Assembly: GCF_001421355.1 (NCBI RefSeq) | Contig: NZ_LMKC01000002.1 | Coordinates: forward strand, 245,720-309,719 | Origin: Sphingomonas sp. Leaf9 | Lineage (GTDB): Bacteria; Pseudomonadota; Alphaproteobacteria; Sphingomonadales; Sphingomonadaceae | Length of the DNA: 64,000 nt | Direction of reading: 5' to 3' | Shown: positions 59,561 to 64,000 of the stretch, piece after piece | Numbering within the stretch: the first letter of the stretch is position 1 | Layout of the letters: every line of letters starts with the position of its first letter | The notes under the pieces: generated by a model | Database searches by the model: none | What the model was told of the DNA's origin: nothing | The model's input: the letters and a program-made list of their open reading frames with translations, nothing else | Translations under genes and position numbers: made by a program

Positions 59561-62455
59561 ATGATGCCGATCGATCGCCGGACCCTTCTTGCCGGAACTG
59601 CCGGCACGCTGGCGGCAGGTGCGCTGCCCCTGCCGGCGCACGCTGCGCGGGCCGAACCGAGCGGGCTGCTCCACGGCCTGTCGCCGCGCCCCGGCCTGCC
59701 CGAACGGCTGCCGGTCGAGGACCCGTCGCGCATCCTGCTGGCAAACGGCTGGCTGTTCCACGAAGGCGACATTGCCGCCCCGCTGCCGACGACGCATGAC
59801 GAGACCTACACCAATGCCAAGGCGGGCAATGCGCGCGGCGCGGCGGCGATGGACTATGACGACACCGACTGGGCAGCGGTCAGCGTGCCGCATGACTGGG
59901 CATCGGCGCAGGGCTTTGTCGAGACGGCGAATGTCGCGCAAGGATACCGCCCGCGCGGGATCGGCTGGTATCGCCGCACGCTGCGGCTTGCGCCCGAGGA
60001 TCGCGGCAGGAAGCTCGAGCTGCATTTCGGCGCGATCGCGACTGCCGCGACAATCTGGATCAACGGCAGCGTCGTAGCGCGCAATTTCTCGGGCTACAAC
60101 GCGATCACCGTAGACCTGACCCCGTTCGCGCGGTTCGGCGACGAGCTGAACGTCATCGCGATCCGGGTCGATGCGACCGCGATGGAGGGGTGGTGGTATG
60201 AAGGCGCGGGCCTGTATCGCCACGTCTGGCTGGCGAAGCGGTCGCCGGTATCGATTGCGACCGATGGCGTGCATTGCGATCCGCGCCTCGGCAGCGACGG
60301 GCGCTGGCAGGTGCCGGTCACGGTCGCGCTGGAGAGCATCGCGCGGACGGCAGCGACGGCGACCGTGATGGTCGACCTGCTCGACCCCGCCGGCAAGGTG
60401 GTCGGCAGCGCGCGGGGGCAGGCGGAATTGTCGCCGCTAGGCGAGGGGCAGGTGGCGCTGTCGCTCCCCGTCGCCGATCCGCAGCGCTGGTCGATCGAGA
60501 CGCCGACGCTCTACACCGTCCGCGTCGCCACCGATGCGCCGGGCGGGGGCGACGAACGCCGCATCGCCATCGGGTTCCGCACGATACGCTTCGATGCGCA
60601 AACCGGCTTCCTCCTCAACGAACGACCGGTAAAGCTGAAGGGCGTGTGCCTGCATCAGGACCATGCCGGGGTCGGCGTGGCGGTGCCAGACGCGCTGCTG
60701 GCGTGGCGGTTGCAACGGATGAAGGACACCGGCGTCAACGCCATCCGCTGTTCGCACAATGCGCAGGCCGACGCCTTCTACCAACTGTGTGACCGGATGG
60801 GGTTCGTCGTCATGGACGAGAACCGCATCTTCAATCCTGCGCCGGAGAATATGGCGCAACTGGAATGGCTGGTCCGCGCGCATCGCAACCATCCCAGCAT
60901 CATCCTGTGGTCGGTCTTCAACGAGGAACCGATGCAGGGCACCGAAGCCGGCGTCGAGATGGTCCGGCGGATGGCCGCCCATGTCCACGCGCTGGACGAC
61001 AGCCGCCCGGTGACGGCGGCGATGAACGGCAGCTTCTACGATCCCCAGAACGTGTCGAGCGTCGTCGATGTGATGGGGTTCAATTACTATCAGGGCGATT
61101 ACGACAAGTTCCACGCGCTGAACCCGGGCAAGCCCAGCACGTCGTCGGAGGATACCAGCGCGTTCATGACGCGCGGGGCCTATGCGACCGACAAGGCGGC
61201 GCATGTGATGTCGTCGATGGATACCGAGGCGGCGCCGTGGGGTGCCACCCACCGGAACGCCTGGGCCGAGATCGCGAAGCGCCGCTTCATCGCGGGCGGG
61301 TTCGTGTGGACCGGGTTCGATTATCATGGCGAGCCGACGCCGTTCACCTGGCCGACCATCGCCAGCTTCTTCGGCATCCTCGACCTGTGCGGATTCCCCA
61401 AGACCGCCTATGATATTCACCGCGCGCACTGGATCGATAGCGAGCCGGTGGTCGGCATTGCGCCGCACTGGACGTGGCCGGGCAAGGAGGGGCAACCGGT
61501 CGAGTTGCTCGTCACCAGCAACGCCGAGCGGGTCCGCGTCGTGCTGAACGGGCGAATGGTCGGCGAACAGGCGGTCGACCGGATCATGGGCAACGCGTTC
61601 ACCGTCCCCTATGCGCCGGGCAAGCTGGAGGCGATCGCGTTGAAGGGTGGGCGAGAGGTCGCGCGCGCGGTGCATGAAACGGCGGGACCCGCGGTCGCGC
61701 TGCGGCTGACCCCGGCGCGTACCGCAATGCTGGGCGATGGCGAGGATGTCGTGCCGGTGACGATCGATGCGGTCGATGCGAAGGGGCGGCACGTTCCGAC
61801 CGCAAACCGCATGACCCGCTTCACGGTCGACGGCGCGACGCTGATCGGGGTCGGCAATGGCGATCCCAACAGCCATGAGAGCGAGAAGGCCCCTGCGCGG
61901 TCGCTGTTCAACGGCCTCGCGCAGATGATCGTGCAGGCGGGCGAGGGGCGCGGCAAGGTGACGATCGCGGCAAGCGCCGAGGGCCTGCGCCCGGCGCGAC
62001 TGGTGATCGACCGGGTGGCGGCCACGCCGCGCGCGCAGGTTGCGGTGACGCCACCGGGCGCGTTCATCCTCGGCTGGCGACGGTCGAAATCGTTCGCGAC
62101 CGCGCCCGATCCGGGCCTGACGCCGCCGGTCAACGACAATAACAGCTGGGACTTCACCCGCAGCGGCAGCGCCGCCGCGCCCGAAGCCGGGCCGTCGTTC
62201 CGCCTGTACCGCGCCACGCTGCCCGAACGGCGGCGGGTGATGGCGGAGGGCGGCATGGTCAGCTTTGCGCAGGTCGAGGGGCGGGCGAGCGTCTATATCG
62301 ACGGTCGGCAGGCCGGAGCGAAGACCGACCCCGACGCCGGGCCGCTGGTGGTGCCGGTGCCCGCCGGGGCTAAGGTGGTGGCGGTGCTGATCGAGGCGGT
62401 ACCGGGCGCGCGGTCGGGGATTACCGGGGCGGTTCGGCTGGCGCCGAAGGGGTAG
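59561..62455 (+). CDS. GH2 beta-galactosidase, Tat-exported
   Basis: The 964-residue enzyme has a twin-arginine signal (DRRTLLAGTAGTLAAG) and the three N-terminal GH2 domains followed by the TIM barrel. The acid/base is Glu455 in WSVFNEEP, and Glu530 in TSSEDTSAF is the likely nucleophile. Family blocks include GWYRRTLRLAPEDRGRKLEL, VNAIRCSHNAQADAFYQLCD and FVWTGFDYHGEPTPF. It is close to GalA-type beta-galactosidases. It should act in the periplasm on galactosides, perhaps from xyloglucan. It is cotranscribed with cutC. The C-terminus ends in a beta-rich domain with LYRATLPERRRVMAEGGM. Confidence 0.88.
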   Translation: MMPIDRRTLLAGTAGTLAAGALPLPAHAARAEPSGLLHGLSPRPGLPERLPVEDPSRILLANGWLFHEGDIAAPLPTTHDETYTNAKAGNARGAAAMDYDDTDWAAVSVPHDWASAQGFVETANVAQGYRPRGIGWYRRTLRLAPEDRGRKLELHFGAIATAATIWINGSVVARNFSGYNAITVDLTPFARFGDELNVIAIRVDATAMEGWWYEGAGLYRHVWLAKRSPVSIATDGVHCDPRLGSDGRWQVPVTVALESIARTAATATVMVDLLDPAGKVVGSARGQAELSPLGEGQVALSLPVADPQRWSIETPTLYTVRVATDAPGGGDERRIAIGFRTIRFDAQTGFLLNERPVKLKGVCLHQDHAGVGVAVPDALLAWRLQRMKDTGVNAIRCSHNAQADAFYQLCDRMGFVVMDENRIFNPAPENMAQLEWLVRAHRNHPSIILWSVFNEEPMQGTEAGVEMVRRMAAHVHALDDSRPVTAAMNGSFYDPQNVSSVVDVMGFNYYQGDYDKFHALNPGKPSTSSEDTSAFMTRGAYATDKAAHVMSSMDTEAAPWGATHRNAWAEIAKRRFIAGGFVWTGFDYHGEPTPFTWPTIASFFGILDLCGFPKTAYDIHRAHWIDSEPVVGIAPHWTWPGKEGQPVELLVTSNAERVRVVLNGRMVGEQAVDRIMGNAFTVPYAPGKLEAIALKGGREVARAVHETAGPAVALRLTPARTAMLGDGEDVVPVTIDAVDAKGRHVPTANRMTRFTVDGATLIGVGNGDPNSHESEKAPARSLFNGLAQMIVQAGEGRGKVTIAASAEGLRPARLVIDRVAATPRAQVAVTPPGAFILGWRRSKSFATAPDPGLTPPVNDNNSWDFTRSGSAAAPEAGPSFRLYRATLPERRRVMAEGGMVSFAQVEGRASVYIDGRQAGAKTDPDAGPLVVPVPAGAKVVAVLIEAVPGARSGITGAVRLAPKG

Positions 62456-62477
62456 GGGGCGACATCCCCTTACCCCT

Positions 62478-62517
62478 CCCCCCGTTCGGCTCGAACCTGC
62501 GCTCGAAGCAAACGGGG
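62478..62517. repeat. Short palindromic half-element between GH2 and GH29 genes
   Basis: CCGTTCGGCTCGAAC and GCTCGAAGCAAACGG are imperfect reverse complements and are the end modules of the 7316/37944 family. It lies between two convergent genes. Confidence 0.65.
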
Positions 62518-62530
62518 GGAGCTAGCTGCC

Positions 62531-64000
62531 CTATCGGAACGCGCCGATTTCCGCGACGGCGATCGCCGGGGCAGGCACCGCCGGCTGCGGGAAGGCGAAG
62601 CGCAGATAGCGGGCCGAGCGCGCGGCGGTGAACGGCAGGCGCTGGGTCGCGCGGGCATAGTTGATGTTGGGGAATTCGCCTTCGCCACCCGGCTTCCACG
62701 TCTTGCCGTCGACGCTGGTTTCCACGCGATATTTCATCGGCGGCGCGGCGTTCGGGTCGATGTGCCGCGTCGGGGTCAGGGTGAAGCCGGCGAGCTTTTC
62801 CGCGCGACCCATGTCGATGGTCAGCGACGCGGGCGCGGGGCTGGTCCACGCGGTGCGCGGGGATGCGTCGAGCAGGGCTTCGCCGCCGGGAGCGCTGGCG
62901 GCGGTCACCTTCCACCCTGCACGGTCGACGATGCTCGGATCGCTGACCTTCAGCGGCGGCAGGTCGATGGGGGCGACCGAGCGGAACAGCGCGAATTCGC
63001 GGATCGCCGGGCCGGCTTCGGCGGCGACGGTGCGGAAGCGGACGCGGCGCGGCGCGATCGGGGCGGGGAGGCGCACGAGGCGCTGCGGGCCGACCATGTC
63101 CTTTTCGGCGACCGTGGTCCACTGGTCGCCGCCGTCCGATACGTCGATGGCGAAGCGGGTGACACGGAGACCCAGCGGCAGCCATTCCTGCAACCGTACC
63201 GTGTCGAAGCTGCGGCCCGGCGGCAGGTCGAGGATGATGCTCGCATCCTTCGCATCCGCTGGGGCGAGCCAGAAGGTGTCGAGATTGCCGTCGTTGACGT
63301 TGCGGGCGGTGCTGCCGGTGTCGGCGCTGGCGGTGACGACCGCGCCGGCCGCCAGATCGTTGGCGAAGGTTGCGCGCAGGGCGTTGCCGAAGGCGGTCAG
63401 GCTGGCGACGTCGCGGTCGTGGATGCGGCCGCGGCGGTCGGGGGGCAGGTTGAGGTGGAAGGTCGTGCCATGGCCGACCGACTGATCGTACATCTCCATG
63501 ATTTTGCTGGGGTTTTTAACCTGGGCGTCCTCGTCGGCGTGGTAGAACCAGCCCGGCCGGATCGAGACGTTGGTCTCCGCCGGCCACCACAGCGGCGCAC
63601 CGCGCACGCCGGTGTTACCTTCGGCCTGGTCATAGGGGTGGTTCGGCATGGTCGGCCAGCAGGGGTCGGCGGCATGGCCGTCCTCGTTGCCGACCCAGCG
63701 AATGTCGGCACCCAGGGGATCGAAGGTGCAGGCATCGGGTTGCAGCTGGTGGACCAGCGCGATGATCGACGGCCAGTTATAATATTGAACCGCATCGATT
63801 TTCCGCGTCTCGCGCGCGCCGCCATAATAGCCGTCGCCACCGTTCGCTCCGTCGAACCACACCTCGAACAGCTTGCCATAGCGGGTGCACAATTCGGTAA
63901 GCTGCGCGCGGTAATAGGTGATGTAGCTGGGCGCGCCATAGTCCGCGCGATTGCGGTCCCAGGGTGACAGATACACGCCGAAGTTGATCCCGCCGCGCCG
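62531..64000 (-). CDS. GH29 alpha-L-fucosidase, 5' part beyond the window
   Basis: The visible 490 residues, running past the right edge, match GH29 alpha-L-fucosidases. The catalytic nucleophile is the Asp of EVWFDGANG; NFGVYLSPWDRNRADYG and ETNVSIRPGWFYHADED follow family patterns. Two C-terminal discoidin-like domains (F5/8 type) follow: ASADTGSTARNVNDGNLDTF and the last, ending FPQPAVPAPAIAVAEIGAFR. Such enzymes remove fucose from glycans outside the cytosol. Its position beside the GH2 beta-galactosidase fits removal of a fucosyl-galactose side chain. The start is not in the window. Confidence 0.88.
   Translation of the reverse strand, partial: RRGGINFGVYLSPWDRNRADYGAPSYITYYRAQLTELCTRYGKLFEVWFDGANGGDGYYGGARETRKIDAVQYYNWPSIIALVHQLQPDACTFDPLGADIRWVGNEDGHAADPCWPTMPNHPYDQAEGNTGVRGAPLWWPAETNVSIRPGWFYHADEDAQVKNPSKIMEMYDQSVGHGTTFHLNLPPDRRGRIHDRDVASLTAFGNALRATFANDLAAGAVVTASADTGSTARNVNDGNLDTFWLAPADAKDASIILDLPPGRSFDTVRLQEWLPLGLRVTRFAIDVSDGGDQWTTVAEKDMVGPQRLVRLPAPIAPRRVRFRTVAAEAGPAIREFALFRSVAPIDLPPLKVSDPSIVDRAGWKVTAASAPGGEALLDASPRTAWTSPAPASLTIDMGRAEKLAGFTLTPTRHIDPNAAPPMKYRVETSVDGKTWKPGGEGEFPNINYARATQRLPFTAARSARYLRFAFPQPAVPAPAIAVAEIGAFR

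Overview
The window reads as a GC-rich alphaproteobacterial chromosome, most likely Sphingomonas or a close relative. The grounds are the RpoB/RpoC, LepA and UvrB proteins, a Caulobacter-like pentonate dehydratase, many GTG/TTG starts, and several families of palindromic intergenic repeats of the kind found in sphingomonads. I see no transposase, phage, CRISPR array or rRNA operon. One tRNA-Pro(CGG) is present.

Layout. Bases 1-2569 hold two tandem DUF4139 exported proteins; the first runs off the window and lacks a clear start codon. Bases 2840-7168 hold a divergent sugar-acid module: a xylonate/arabonate-type dehydratase, an FucP-like sugar transporter and an AraD1/FAH-type enzyme. Bases 7453-8971 hold a NUDIX, AlkB and HIRAN set that looks like nucleic-acid damage handling. 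A KgtP-like dicarboxylate permease follows. Bases 10373-13504 hold the first piece of a type II secretion system (T2SS): gspN, a periplasmic-binding-protein-like gene, gspJ and gspK. Bases 13727-20739 hold an orphan immunity-like gene, yraN, a PHB-depolymerase-type esterase, tRNA-Pro, lepA, a 36-residue membrane protein, a phasin-like gene and modABC. Bases 21490-25578 hold a small set of L/M/C-like T2SS platform genes beside a PhoX-family Tat lipoprotein. A PadR regulator with a membrane partner and an exported hydrolase follow. Bases 27963-36828 hold the main T2SS, arranged as two divergent operons: gspG-H-I-C-D leftward and gspL-M-E-F rightward. Then come glutaminase, an exported M20 peptidase, uvrB, two lipoproteins, a very small ORF with a perfect Shine-Dalgarno, a formate/nitrite channel and a DUF5694 protein. 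Bases 45351-58418 hold rpoC, rpoB, rplL and rplJ in the usual order, but with four unrelated genes between rplL and rpoB. The right end holds cutC, a GH2 beta-galactosidase and a convergent, truncated GH29 alpha-L-fucosidase, probably used on plant hemicellulose side chains.

How the parts fit. The T2SS would secrete hydrolases, but its genes lie in at least two loci and no prepilin peptidase (gspO) is visible here, so it must be encoded elsewhere. The two carbohydrate loci at 4.6 kb and 58.8 kb share a TAGTCAGAYAAA motif placed over or just after a putative -10, which suggests one regulator controls both. The most striking signals are palindromic repeats that interfere with genes: a 135-bp palindrome sits exactly in frame inside the prepilin leader of gspI, and a nested three-way-junction palindrome separates gspE from gspF. 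An 18-codon ORF with a 15-base match to the 16S 3' end lies in a convergent gap at 43.0 kb.
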